The notes beneath the pieces are model-generated. The model made no database searches. It had not been told where the DNA came from and was given only the letters and a program-made list of their open reading frames with translations. Made by a program: the position numbers and the translations under genes. DNA of 64,000 nt from DASUBV01 sp036510065 (lineage in GTDB: Bacteria; Actinomycetota; Actinomycetes; Streptosporangiales; Streptosporangiaceae): NCBI GenBank assembly GCA_036510065.1, contig DATCEO010000203.1:1-64000 (forward strand), written 5' to 3'. This document shows, piece by piece, positions 1-7,554 of this stretch (position 1 is the first letter of the stretch; every line of letters begins with the position of its first letter).

Positions 1-344
1 TCCATGTTGCTGAGCGCGAAGCATGGCAGCCCGGCGGCCTTGAGCTCGGCCAGCAACGCCACGGTGCCCTCGATCTGGCCCACGATCATCTCCTCGCGGC
101 GATCGGCCCAGGCCATGATCATGTCGGCGTGGGCCGGATGCTGGCGCGCCAGGAGCTGGCAGGACTGCCAGGTGTCTACGCCGAGGTCGTGCTCCCGGTG
201 CCAGTCGCTGGTGCAGATCGTGGCGAGGAAGTCGGTCATCTCGCCGGGATCGTCGAAGAGCTGCCGATACAGGTGCCGGGGGTCCCAGTCCAGCAGGACC
301 CCGCCAATATCGAAGACGACAGCGTCCACCTCGCGGCCAGGCAC
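1..344 (-). CDS. HAD-family hydrolase, 3' part cut by window edge
   Basis: The minus strand is open from a GTG at 344 (or a second GTG at 329) to the window start. The protein begins VPGREVDAVVFDIGGVLLDW, the motif I region of HAD-superfamily hydrolases of the haloacid dehalogenase/sugar-phosphatase type, with the nucleophilic Asp in VVFDIGG. The helical cap follows, and the visible part ends at LPCFALSNMD, where motif II (S/T-N) begins. An in-frame TAG lies just upstream of 344, so the start must be one of these two GTGs. Family members dephosphorylate or dehalogenate small molecules. The substrate cannot be told, and motifs III and IV lie outside the window. Confidence 0.8.
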   Translation of the reverse strand, partial: MPGREVDAVVFDIGGVLLDWDPRHLYRQLFDDPGEMTDFLATICTSDWHREHDLGVDTWQSCQLLARQHPAHADMIMAWADRREEMIVGQIEGTVALLAELKAAGLPCFALSNM

Positions 345-362
345 CGACCGAACCTAACATGC

Positions 363-446
363 GCCGCGCGCGGTCCTGAGCCGCCGGAGGGTCACGAGCC
401 GCGCGCGGTCCTGAGCCGCCGGCGGTCACGAGCCGCCGGAGGTCAC
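363..446. repeat. Tandem repeat (about 35 bp, two copies plus a partial) at a gene's 3' end
   Basis: Copies lie at 363-397 and 398-431 and differ only around the GGAGGG/GGCGG stretch. A partial third copy (432-446) forms the last codons of the Ser-rich gene on the minus strand (VTSGGS-stop). The array therefore duplicates the end of that gene into its 3' flank, between it and the HAD gene. Confidence 0.7.
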
Positions 447-788
447 CTGGCCAGATCCCGAGCCCGAGGACGGCGCCGGAGTAGATTGCAGGCCGCTGGA
501 GCCCGAGCTGCTGGAGCTCGACTTGCTGGAACTCGACGGGCTGGCACTCGAGCTTGGGCTGCTGGAGCTGGCACCAGAGCCGCTGGCCGAGCCGGACGAG
601 CTGCTCTTCCCGCTGTGCGAGGAGGACGACGATGACTGGGTGTGCGCGGCGGCCGGGAGCCCCAGGGCAATGCCCCCGCCGGCCAGGACACTGGCGGCGC
701 CGATGGCGACCGTGACGGTCCGCAGCCGCCCCTGACCGCGCTCGCGCGCGGCGATGGCCGCCCGGACTGACTTGCGGTCGGTGCCCAC
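426..788 (-). CDS. Small Ser-rich exported or membrane-anchored protein
   Basis: This is a 120-residue protein with a GTG start at 788 and a strong ribosome site (AAGGAGGG) about 8 nt upstream. The charged N-terminus (about residues 1-22, RKSVRAAIAARERGQGRLR) is followed by one hydrophobic segment (about 24-46) ending in LPAAAH, which looks like a signal peptide or anchor. The rest is almost only Ser, Gly, Ala and Pro, a flexible low-complexity tail that would lie outside the membrane. No catalytic motif is visible. Small proteins of this design are common hypothetical proteins in actinobacteria. Its final codons lie inside a tandem repeat, so tail length may vary between strains. Confidence 0.7.
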   Translation of the reverse strand: MGTDRKSVRAAIAARERGQGRLRTVTVAIGAASVLAGGGIALGLPAAAHTQSSSSSSHSGKSSSSGSASGSGASSSSPSSSASPSSSSKSSSSSSGSSGLQSTPAPSSGSGSGQVTSGGS

Positions 789-954
789 TGGGTGCCCTCC
801 TTCGGCGCGGCTCTCCTGTCCGCTCTGCCCCCAGCATTGCCGGCTCGCTTCTGGGTTTCCTCTGCGTCGGCTGCGGGACCCCTCTGAGACTGGCTGTCGG
901 GCCGGGTCACCGGGGCCGCCGGCCGGGCCGACGGGCGGCGGGTGGTACCCAGGC

Positions 955-1029
955 TGTGGATGAATTTGTGGATAGGCCGGTGGAAAGCCGCGGCGCGCAG
1001 GGGATAAACGGCAGATGTCCTGTGGACGA
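955..1029. promoter_or_regulatory. Three TGTGGA-type 9-mers resembling DnaA boxes
   Basis: TGTGGATGA (955-963), TGTGGATAG (967-975) and TGTGGACGA (1021-1029) lie in the same orientation within 75 bp, just before the structured RNA. Read on the other strand, each resembles the actinobacterial DnaA box TTGTCCACA with one to three mismatches. There is no AT-rich unwinding region or dnaA/dnaN gene nearby, so this is not an origin. At most it is a DnaA titration or regulatory site. Confidence 0.3.
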
Positions 1030-1040
1030 CTAAAGAATCT

Positions 1041-1289
1041 TGGAGCGGTCCTGGCAAAGGCCTTGTGTGCCGAGCTGAGTTGGCAGTAGAACTGCTCTCA
1101 CCACTGAAGACGTGCTGAACCTGGGGGAAGCCCCGGGATGCGGGGAGATCCGGGTGACCGGAAATCGCTGCAGAGGCATGCGGCCGGTGGTAGCCACGTG
1201 GCGCACGGCAGCCGGGCAACCGGCAGGCCAGGGCCACCACGGCGAGGCGAGGCCCCTCCATCTCATACATGGAGGGGCCTCGTTCTTTG
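1041..1289 (+). ncRNA. Candidate structured RNA, about 250 nt, with intrinsic terminator
   Basis: No convincing protein is encoded here, but the + strand folds readily by eye. 1047-1055 pairs with 1227-1235 (nine pairs including one G-U), extended by 1041-1043 with 1237-1239. This closing stem encloses hairpins at 1083-1095 (GCAGT/ACTGC), 1121-1136 (loop GAAG), 1149-1162 (UCCGG-GUGA-CCGGA) and 1211-1224 (GCCGG-GCAA-CCGGC). The last two carry GNRA tetraloops. A perfect 14-bp terminator follows directly. The layout suits a free small RNA or a terminator-controlled leader element. No family consensus known to me (cobalamin, ydaO/c-di-AMP, SAM-IV, 4.5S, tmRNA) matches. A 6S- or Ms1-like RNA remains possible. 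Promoter elements are not clear. Confidence 0.55.
1248..1289 (+). terminator. Rho-independent terminator of the structured RNA
   Basis: 1248-1261 and 1269-1282 form a perfect 14-bp stem with a 7-nt loop, followed by TTCTTT. A classical hairpin with a U-tract is uncommon in DNA this GC-rich. It marks a real 3' end for a transcript coming from the left. Confidence 0.85.
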
Positions 1290-1648
1290 TGCGGGGTGAT
1301 AAAGCGCGCCGCACGGTGCGGCGTGCCGAACTCGCCAGTCGGGAGGTTTCCCCGCCTGATCAGCGGCAAACAGCGGCCGCTTGGCAAACCCTCCGATATG
1401 GCCGCGACCTGCCCGCACAAACCTTTTCGCATGGGCGGCGTCAGTGCTTTCCCGGCCCGGCGACGGTCCGCTGCGCGGCCCGCGGTTCCCGGGCGGACCG
1501 AGCGGCGCGAACCTCGCTCGCGTGTTCTCCGGGCGCTCATCCCGTCACGGTGCGACACTGGCGCTTACGTTCCGCGCTGGATGCCGCGCGACCCGGGGGG
1601 CGAGTGGCGGCTTTCCGGCCTCGAGTTATCAGCTGAGCGGGGGAGTTC

Positions 1649-2419
1649 ATGGGTCTGGTGGCGGGCCAGGACGGCGCTATCGACGGCTATGAGCCGGTAG
1701 AGCCGCGGCCCGGCCAGGCATCGGCGCCACGGTCGGGGACGGCCATGTTCCGCCGCCGCTGCCCGCAGCCCAGCCGACGGGGCGTTCTGCACCTGCAGAC
1801 CGTCGGCGACGCACCGGTCCCGCCGGATCTGGCTAGCTGGTTCACCGAGCGGGGGTTCCATTTCTACCTGGCCGCGCTGGGCTGGCCGGGGCGGCCAGCG
1901 GAGGCCCGGCGCCGGGACGGGGAGGCCCTGGCGGCGGCATTCGCCGAGCTGGACGCGAAGTGCGAGCACCTGCGCACGGCCGACGGGATCGACAACGTGA
2001 TCGTGATCGCGCACGGCGCGGGCGCGCTGGCCGCCGCGCTGTGGTGCGCTGAGCAGCGCCCTGGCAGCCGGGCCGACGCGCTGATCCTGTACGCGCCGGT
2101 GTTCAGCCGGGCCGTCCGCCGCGGCCTGGACATCCCGTGCCCGGTGCTGGTCATCGGCGGCCCGAGCGTCACGGGCGGCCCGGACAGTGGCGTCAGCACC
2201 GGCGGCGAAGGCTCACGGCGCCGCCGGCCCCGGCTACGGCGGCACCGCGAGCCCGCCGCCACCATCGAGCTGGGCGGGCACGTCACCTGGCTGCGGCCGG
2301 CCGACGGCGAAGCCCGCCCGGATGGCCGGGAGGCAGCCGATCGCAGCAGGTTCTTCGACGAGATGGGCCGCTGGCTCGGCGCCTACATGTACGGACAGGT
2401 ACGCGACCAGCTGCTGTGA
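1649..2419 (+). CDS. Alpha/beta-hydrolase-like protein with degenerate nucleophile elbow
   Basis: This is a 256-residue protein whose ATG is preceded by GAGCGGGGGAG at good spacing. Residues about 45-175 follow the alpha/beta-hydrolase plan: a strand GVLHLQTVG, a helix LASWFTERGFHFY, the elbow region VIVIAHGAGALAAAL, then ALILYAPVF and PVLVIGG. A conserved GHVTWL near residue 215 could supply the late His. The usual nucleophile motif GxSxG reads HGAGA, so the Ser is missing. The Arg-rich stretch at about 185-205 looks out of character and may reflect local frame damage. It may be a non-catalytic relative or a decaying gene. Confidence 0.6.
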   Translation: MGLVAGQDGAIDGYEPVEPRPGQASAPRSGTAMFRRRCPQPSRRGVLHLQTVGDAPVPPDLASWFTERGFHFYLAALGWPGRPAEARRRDGEALAAAFAELDAKCEHLRTADGIDNVIVIAHGAGALAAALWCAEQRPGSRADALILYAPVFSRAVRRGLDIPCPVLVIGGPSVTGGPDSGVSTGGEGSRRRRPRLRRHREPAATIELGGHVTWLRPADGEARPDGREAADRSRFFDEMGRWLGAYMYGQVRDQLL

Positions 2420-2444
2420 CCCTCTCGGACGGGCCTCCTTCCGG

Positions 2445-4241
2445 TCAGGCGTGCACCTTCACCACGACCTGCGGGTAGCCGCTGGCGCCGTTCGGCTCCG
2501 GCGGGGCCTGCAGGGCGGTCTGGGTATAGCCGGCGCGGTCGGTGGCCCGCGACTCGATGAGGTGGGTACCCGGGGTGGCGGCCCAGTCCCACGCCCACTG
2601 GCGCCAGGTGTCAATACCGGGCACCGCCGCCAGCCGTGCGTTATTCCAAGGTCCTTTGTCGACGCGTACCTCCACCGCGTCGACGCCCTTGTGCTGCGCC
2701 CAGGCCACGCCCGCCACGGTCTGCGGGCCGGCCTTGAGCGGGCCCGCGCCGCTCGGCACGTCGATCCGGGACTCGGTCTTGATCGGCGCCTGCTGGTCCC
2801 AGCCGCGGTCGGCCCAGTAGGCGCGGCTCGCGGCGTAGGTGGTGACCTCGATGTCGGTGATCCACTTGGTGGCCGAGACGTAGCCGTACAGGCCGGGGAC
2901 CACCATCCGGACGGGGAAGCCGTGCTCGACCGGCAGCACGGTGCCGTTCATGGCGACGGCCAGCATCGAGTCGCGGCCGTCCATGGACACCTGCACGGGC
3001 GACCCCGACGTGAAGCCGTCGGAGGAGGTGCAGAGCAGCTGCTCGGCGCCGGACCGGACGCCGGCTTGCCGCAGCAGGCTGTTCAGGCTCGCGCCGAGCC
3101 ACTTGGCGTTCCCGATGTAGGGGCCGCTCACCGGGTTGGACACGCAGGTCAGGGTGATGTAGTCCTCGAAGAGCGGGCGGCGGATCAGGTCGTCGAAGCT
3201 GAGGGTGATCTCCCGGGCGACCATGCCGTGGATGCGCAGCTGCCAGGTGGACGGGGTGATCTCGGGCAGCACGATGGCCGTGTCCACCCGGTAGAACGAG
3301 CTGTTCGGCGTGATGAACGAGCTGAGGCCGGGGATCCTCAGGTCAGTGCCGGCCGGCAGCGGCGGCGCGAGCGTGGCGGGCGCCGGGATGCGCAGCGTCT
3401 TGCGCGCGGCGGCGACGTTACCCCGCTCGGCCAGCAGCTTCCCGCCCAGGCCGCCCACCACGGCAACCCCGGCGACCGCGGCTCCGGTGGTGATAAAGCT
3501 GCGCCGCTGCGGCCCGGACGGGGGCCGCATGGCACCGACAGGGCGACCGCCGGCTGGCGGCGAGCTGTAGTCGCCGGCCCGGGCCGCGGGCTGGGCCGGC
3601 CGCCAGTCCTCGGGCAGGCCGGGCGACCCGCCGGGAGGCGTGGCCGGCTGATCCTGCTGTGAGGCCGGCGGCAGGCCGCCGCGAGGCTGGTCGCCGGCGG
3701 CCTGGTCGGCGGGGGGCTGAGCGCGATACTCCGGCAGCGGCGGCTGAGCGGTGCCCGGGCGCGCCGGAACCCGTGTCGGCGCGGGCACCGTAGCCGGGAC
3801 GGCGAGGCGGGCCAGGCGCCGCAGCGCCAGCGCCGCCGCGATGCCGCCGATCAGCGTCGGCGCCACGTCGGTGACCGAGGCGCCCGGCCGGGTCAGGGCG
3901 GCAATCAGGCCGACCAGGACAAATACGCCAAGCCCGGCCATGCCCCAGGCGAGCTTGCGGACCGCGAGCATCCCGATGACGGCCGCGAAGATGGCCAGCA
4001 CGACGAGAATCCCGCCGACCAGCACGACCTTGTCGTGCGCGCCGAACGCCCGGATCGCGAAGTTCTTGACGGCCGGCGGGGTGAAGTCGATCGACAGCCC
4101 TCCGACGGCCACGACGGGCGAGCTAGTCGAGCTGATCAGCCCGGCAATCAGCTGAGCGACGCCCAGCGCCAGGCCACCAGACAGGATCCCGGCCACCGCA
4201 CCGCGCGCGTTTGCGCCAGCCGGCGACTTGTCAATAGTCAC
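2445..4241 (-). CDS. Membrane-anchored sulfite-oxidase-family molybdopterin oxidoreductase
   Basis: This is a 598-residue protein. Residues about 12-150 hold four hydrophobic segments, about 160-240 form a Pro/Gln/Ala linker, and a twin-Arg segment RRSFITTGAAVAGVAVVGG (about 247-265) leads to the catalytic domain on the outside. That domain has the molybdenum-ligand Cys in LTCVSNPVSG, then GAKWLGASL-like and HGFPVRMVVPGLYGYVSAT motifs, and a C-terminal Ig-like dimerisation domain (GVAWAQHKGVDAVEVRVD). The family transfers oxygen atoms at a Mo-pyranopterin centre; the substrate is unknown. It is divergent from sigK, and a similar promoter-like motif sits 7 nt before its GTG start, so SigK control of a leaderless mRNA is likely. 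Confidence 0.9.
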   Translation of the reverse strand: MTIDKSPAGANARGAVAGILSGGLALGVAQLIAGLISSTSSPVVAVGGLSIDFTPPAVKNFAIRAFGAHDKVVLVGGILVVLAIFAAVIGMLAVRKLAWGMAGLGVFVLVGLIAALTRPGASVTDVAPTLIGGIAAALALRRLARLAVPATVPAPTRVPARPGTAQPPLPEYRAQPPADQAAGDQPRGGLPPASQQDQPATPPGGSPGLPEDWRPAQPAARAGDYSSPPAGGRPVGAMRPPSGPQRRSFITTGAAVAGVAVVGGLGGKLLAERGNVAAARKTLRIPAPATLAPPLPAGTDLRIPGLSSFITPNSSFYRVDTAIVLPEITPSTWQLRIHGMVAREITLSFDDLIRRPLFEDYITLTCVSNPVSGPYIGNAKWLGASLNSLLRQAGVRSGAEQLLCTSSDGFTSGSPVQVSMDGRDSMLAVAMNGTVLPVEHGFPVRMVVPGLYGYVSATKWITDIEVTTYAASRAYWADRGWDQQAPIKTESRIDVPSGAGPLKAGPQTVAGVAWAQHKGVDAVEVRVDKGPWNNARLAAVPGIDTWRQWAWDWAATPGTHLIESRATDRAGYTQTALQAPPEPNGASGYPQVVVKVHA

Positions 4242-4248
4242 AGTTGTA

Positions 4249-4276
4249 ATTCGTAGCAGGAGAAGCGCCGGATTGG
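4249..4276 (-). promoter_or_regulatory. Candidate SigK-type promoter of the molybdoenzyme gene
   Basis: On the minus strand CCAATC (4276-4271), a 16-nt spacer and ACGAAT (4254-4249) are followed after 7 nt by the GTG at 4241. This resembles the mycobacterial SigK consensus as I recall it (CCATCC, 16-17 nt, CCGAAT). The spacing implies transcription starting at or next to the start codon. Confidence 0.5.
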
Positions 4277-4643
4277 CGCACAGCGCCGCGAGGCCCTGCC
4301 GTCAGCACCGCCCCCGCGGGCCTGCGCCAGCCTGCTGGGCACGGTCAAGATGTCCCAACAACGTCACTGGGCCTCTCCTGCTGTGGCAGCAGCAGCAGAT
4401 GCCCGCCCACGTCGTTTCCTCGGCACCGGCAGCCTGCCGGAACGGCGCCGAACGGCGTGAGCGTGCCAACGCTGACGCTCTATCAGCAGCAAGTGCACGT
4501 CCACGACGTTCGCGACCGTCCTGACGGCTCGGCACGCCCTCTCTGCTGACACGGGAACCACAGGAACAACAGGCCGGCCAAGCCCCCCGACCCCTGTTGT
4601 CCAAGCCCATGTGGCCACGTCAGCCAAGCTCATCGGCCTGCGG
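4277..4643. other. Intergenic region between divergent molybdoenzyme and sigK
   Basis: I see no credible gene in the middle of this region. The two promoter-like motifs lie at its ends. Confidence 0.5.
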
Positions 4644-4672
4644 CCAAGCCGACAGGGCCATCAGCACCGAAT
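4644..4672 (+). promoter_or_regulatory. Candidate autoregulatory SigK-type promoter
   Basis: CCAAGC (4644-4649), a 17-nt spacer and CCGAAT (4667-4672) are followed after 8 nt by the GTG at 4681. The arrangement mirrors that of the divergent molybdoenzyme promoter, which supports autoregulation and a leaderless sigK mRNA. Confidence 0.55.
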
Positions 4673-4680
4673 ATACCTAT

Positions 4681-5295
4681 GTGAACGTGTCACGAACCGG
4701 GCCCGGAGCGCCTGGCGCCCCCCGGGAGACGGCATCGCCGGGATCAGGCGGGCCGCCCGGCGCTGACCTGGGCGTGCTTATCGCCCGGGTGGCCAGGGGA
4801 GACGAGGACGCGTTCCGCGGTGTCTTCGACCACGCGGCCGGCCCGGTGCTGGGCACCGTGCGCCGGATCCTGCGGGACCCCGCGCAGTCCGAGGAAGTGA
4901 TGCAGGAGGTCCTGCTCGAGGTCTGGCGGACCGCCGCGCGGTTCGATCCGGCGGCGGGCTCCGGCGCAGCCTGGATCATGACGCTGGCGCATCGCCGCGC
5001 GGTCGACCGGGTCCGGTCCGAGCACAGCGCCGCGCAGCGGGAACTGCGCGCGGCGGTGGCATCGGTCGACTATGACGAGGTGGCCGAGGCCGTCGAGGTG
5101 AGCCTGGACCACGAGCGAGTCCGGCGCTGCCTCACCTCGCTGACCGAACTCCAGCGCGAGGCCGTGACGCTGGCCTACTACCGCGGTTACACCTACCGGG
5201 AGGTGGCCGAGCTGCTCGGGGTAGCGGTCGGCACCATCAAGACCCGGATGCGAGACGGCCTGATCAGGCTGCGCGACTGCCTGGGGGTGGAGTGA
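4681..5295 (+). CDS. sigK: ECF RNA polymerase sigma factor, SigK type
   Basis: About 204 residues. Region 2 spans about residues 33-100 (DEDAFRGVFDHAAGPVLGTVRRILRD, then AQSEEVMQEVLLEVWRTAARFDPA and AWIMTLAHRRAVDRVRS). Region 4 spans about 150-200 (LTELQREAVTLAYYRGYTYREVAELL and GTIKTRMRDGLIRLRDCL). It directs RNA polymerase to promoters when released from the membrane anti-sigma factor encoded next. GTG 4681 is chosen because a -10-like CCGAAT ends 8 nt upstream; GTG 4687 is also possible. The stop overlaps the start of rskA (TGATG). The molybdoenzyme gene is the obvious local target. Confidence 0.9.
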   Translation: MNVSRTGPGAPGAPRETASPGSGGPPGADLGVLIARVARGDEDAFRGVFDHAAGPVLGTVRRILRDPAQSEEVMQEVLLEVWRTAARFDPAAGSGAAWIMTLAHRRAVDRVRSEHSAAQRELRAAVASVDYDEVAEAVEVSLDHERVRRCLTSLTELQREAVTLAYYRGYTYREVAELLGVAVGTIKTRMRDGLIRLRDCLGVE

Positions 5296-6143
5296 TGGCA
5301 GAGGGCCGCAAGCCGCCCGCCGGCCGCCGGCGCGCACCCGGGCGGGTCGCACGGCTGAGCCGCGCTGACCCGCACACGCTGGTCGGCGCCTACGTCATGG
5401 ACGCGGTTTCCGACGGCGACCGGGCCCGCTTCGACCAGCACCTCGCTAGCTGCGAGACCTGCCAGGCCGAGGTGCGCGGGCTGCGCGAGGCCACGGCCCG
5501 GCTGGCCGCAGCGGCGGCGATCCGGCCGCGTGCTGGCCTGCGGGAGCAGACCATGCTCGCCGCCGGGCAGATCCGGCAGCTGCCGCCGGTCACCCGCGAC
5601 AGCCCGGCCGGCCGGGTGACCCGGTGGCGGGCCCCGCGGCACGCTCTCGTCCGGCTGACCGGGGCCGGCCGCCCCCGAGCCTGGGTGCCGCGGCTGGCCG
5701 TGGCCGTGGCCGCGGCGTCTGTCGCCGCGGCGGTCGTCATGGGCTCGGCCATGCATGGCGCCGAGAGCCGGCTGAGCCTGGCGCAGGGCCGCAGCCACGC
5801 GATCGCCGCCGTGCTGAGCGCGCCGGACGTGACGATGATGACGGCCGAGGTCCGCAGCGGCGGCAGCGCGACGGTCGTCATGTCGCATCGCGACCGGGCC
5901 CTGGTCTTCACCGCGGCTGACCTGCCGGCGCTGCCGGGCTCCAGGTCCTACGAGCTGTGGCTGATGGGTCCGGCCGGCCCCCGGCCGGCCGGGATGCTGC
6001 CAGCCGCCCGGCGCGGCATGAGCGGCCCGATGGTGGTCTCCGGCCTGGCGCGGGGTGACAAGGTCAGCCTGACCGTGGAGCCCGCCAGCGGCTCAGCCCG
6101 GCCGACCTCACCGCCGATCCTGATGCTCGGCCTCGGGACCTGA
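5295..6143 (+). CDS. rskA: Anti-sigma-K factor RskA
   Basis: About 282 residues from the ATG at 5295, overlapping the sigK stop by one base. The N-terminus has the anti-sigma zinc-binding signature HLASCETCQAE (H-x3-C-x2-C) in a domain that would clamp the sigma factor in the cytoplasm. A transmembrane segment follows (about 137-158, AVAVAAASVAAAVVMGSAM). The C-terminal RskA domain (ATVVMSHRDRALVFTAADLPALP, SYELWLM, LTVEPASGSARPTSPPIL) would lie outside. The family is degraded by regulated intramembrane proteolysis, freeing SigK. Overlap with sigK indicates translational coupling and fixed stoichiometry. Confidence 0.92.
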   Translation: MAEGRKPPAGRRRAPGRVARLSRADPHTLVGAYVMDAVSDGDRARFDQHLASCETCQAEVRGLREATARLAAAAAIRPRAGLREQTMLAAGQIRQLPPVTRDSPAGRVTRWRAPRHALVRLTGAGRPRAWVPRLAVAVAAASVAAAVVMGSAMHGAESRLSLAQGRSHAIAAVLSAPDVTMMTAEVRSGGSATVVMSHRDRALVFTAADLPALPGSRSYELWLMGPAGPRPAGMLPAARRGMSGPMVVSGLARGDKVSLTVEPASGSARPTSPPILMLGLGT

Positions 6144-6177
6144 GGACGCCCGAGGCAGTTATCCCCCGAAGGCCCAG

Positions 6178-6678
6178 CTAACCCCCGAAAGTCCAGCGCG
6201 TCGGCGAGCCGTTGAAATCGTCGTGCCGCATGCCGATGACCTTGCCTGGCCGCACCGCGATAGTGGAATTCCGGGCCGGATCGAGAAAACTGATCTCGAT
6301 GTCGGTGTGGTACTTGGTGTTCATCAGGTCCAGCGCCCGCCGGATGCTCTGATCGTCGGTCACGATGCGCGCGATGCCCTCGATGATCACCGGGTCGCTG
6401 GCGCCCTCGGTGGTGATCACGCAGCGCGGCTCGGCACTCAGGTTCCTGGCCTTGCGCGAGCCCACGGCGCAGGTGAACCACAGCACCGGGTCGTCCCACA
6501 TGCCCCAGACCGGAGTGGAATGTGGCCGGCCATCCGGCCACACTGACGTGACCCAGTAATTCTTGGCGGCGGTCAGCCGGTCTGCTGCCCAGGACCACGG
6601 CAGCAGACCGCTGCCCTCGGCCGGCCCGGCGATCCCGTAGCCCGGCATGGTCGGCCTGCTTATCTCAGGGGTGTCCAT
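6178..6678 (-). CDS. Pyridoxamine 5'-phosphate oxidase-fold (PPOX) protein
   Basis: 166 residues with the split-barrel flavin/F420-binding fold. Near the N-terminus is AAKNYWVTSVWPDGRPHSTPVWGMWDDPVLWFTCAVGSRKARNL, the usual strand-turn-strand core of PPOX-class enzymes, and then ITTEGASDPVIIEGIARIV. The C-terminal FNGSPTRWTFGG matches the end of actinobacterial F420- or FMN-dependent members. Such proteins reduce or bind small heteroaromatic substrates; the exact cofactor cannot be decided here. It is convergent with rskA, with a gap of about 35 bp, so it is not part of the sigma operon. Confidence 0.85.
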   Translation of the reverse strand: MDTPEISRPTMPGYGIAGPAEGSGLLPWSWAADRLTAAKNYWVTSVWPDGRPHSTPVWGMWDDPVLWFTCAVGSRKARNLSAEPRCVITTEGASDPVIIEGIARIVTDDQSIRRALDLMNTKYHTDIEISFLDPARNSTIAVRPGKVIGMRHDDFNGSPTRWTFGG

Positions 6679-6810
6679 TGGCTAGGTCTACCTCAGCCAC
6701 CGGCCGGACGCCCCCCATTTTCAGCGCAGCGCGCTGTCTACCTTCGTGTACCTGTCCGGCAGGCATTGCCCCGAGGCGACAGGGCGGGCGCGGAAGGATA
6801 ACGTGGCCCC

Positions 6811-7554
6811 GTGAAAGCATCTCCCGAGGCGCAGCTGAGGCTATTGGAGCTTGCCGAGATTGATGCCGAGCTGACCAGGCTCGAGCACCGCAGGCGGGGA
6901 CTGCCCGAGCACGCCGAGCTCAGCCGTCTCGAGCAGCGCGATCGCGAGCTGCGCGACGAGCTGGCGACGCTGGAGGCGCAGGAAGGCGACCTGCGGCGGG
7001 AGCAGGGCAAGGCGGAGGCCGACGTCGAGCAGGTGCGCACCCGCATCGACCGCGATCGGTCCCGGCTGGACACCGGCCAGGTGTCCTCCCCGCGTGAGCT
7101 GGAGAACCTGCAGTCGGAGATCGAGTCGCTGCACCGCCGCCAGTCCGACCTGGAGGAGGTCGTCCTGGACGTCATGGAGCGCCGCGAGGGCGCCCAGGGC
7201 CGGCAGCTGGCTGCTGCCGCCGAGCGCTCGCAGATCAGCGCCGATATCGCTGCCGCGACCGCGCGCCGGGACGCCTCGCTGGCCGAGATCGGCGAGCAGG
7301 CCGGCAAGGCCGCCGACCGGCGGACGGCTGTCCTCGCCGACGAGCCCGCGGACCTCATCGACCTCTACGAGCGTCTGCGCGTCCAGCACGGCGGCGTGGG
7401 CGCGGCGGCCCTGCGGCGCGGCCGCTGCGAGGGCTGCCACCTGAGTCTCAACACCGTGGACATCAACGCCATCCGCGCCGCGTCCGCCGACGAGGTGCTG
7501 CGGTGCGAGGAGTGCCGCAGGCTCCTGGTCCGGACCGCCGAGTCCGGGCTGTGA
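6811..7554 (+). CDS. Coiled-coil zinc-ribbon protein
   Basis: 247 residues from a GTG. Residues about 5-175 are a long heptad-rich coiled coil full of Glu, Arg and Leu. The C-terminal zinc ribbon has two Cys pairs, GRCEGCHL and LRCEECRRLL, which should bind one Zn(II). This is the conserved actinobacterial CT398-like/C4-type zinc-ribbon protein that usually precedes the RNase H gene. It may bind nucleic acid or act as an adaptor; the molecular role is unsettled. Its stop overlaps the next start by 4 nt (GTGA), so the two genes are translationally coupled. Confidence 0.85.
   Translation: MKASPEAQLRLLELAEIDAELTRLEHRRRGLPEHAELSRLEQRDRELRDELATLEAQEGDLRREQGKAEADVEQVRTRIDRDRSRLDTGQVSSPRELENLQSEIESLHRRQSDLEEVVLDVMERREGAQGRQLAAAAERSQISADIAAATARRDASLAEIGEQAGKAADRRTAVLADEPADLIDLYERLRVQHGGVGAAALRRGRCEGCHLSLNTVDINAIRAASADEVLRCEECRRLLVRTAESGL

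Noticed and set aside
955..1029. Replication origin at the DnaA-like boxes
   Set aside because: Only three imperfect boxes, no AT-rich region, and no dnaA or dnaN nearby.
1041..1289. Assignment of the structured RNA to cobalamin, ydaO/c-di-AMP, SAM-IV, 4.5S or tmRNA
   Set aside because: The conserved boxes of these families are not found. No known type is claimed.
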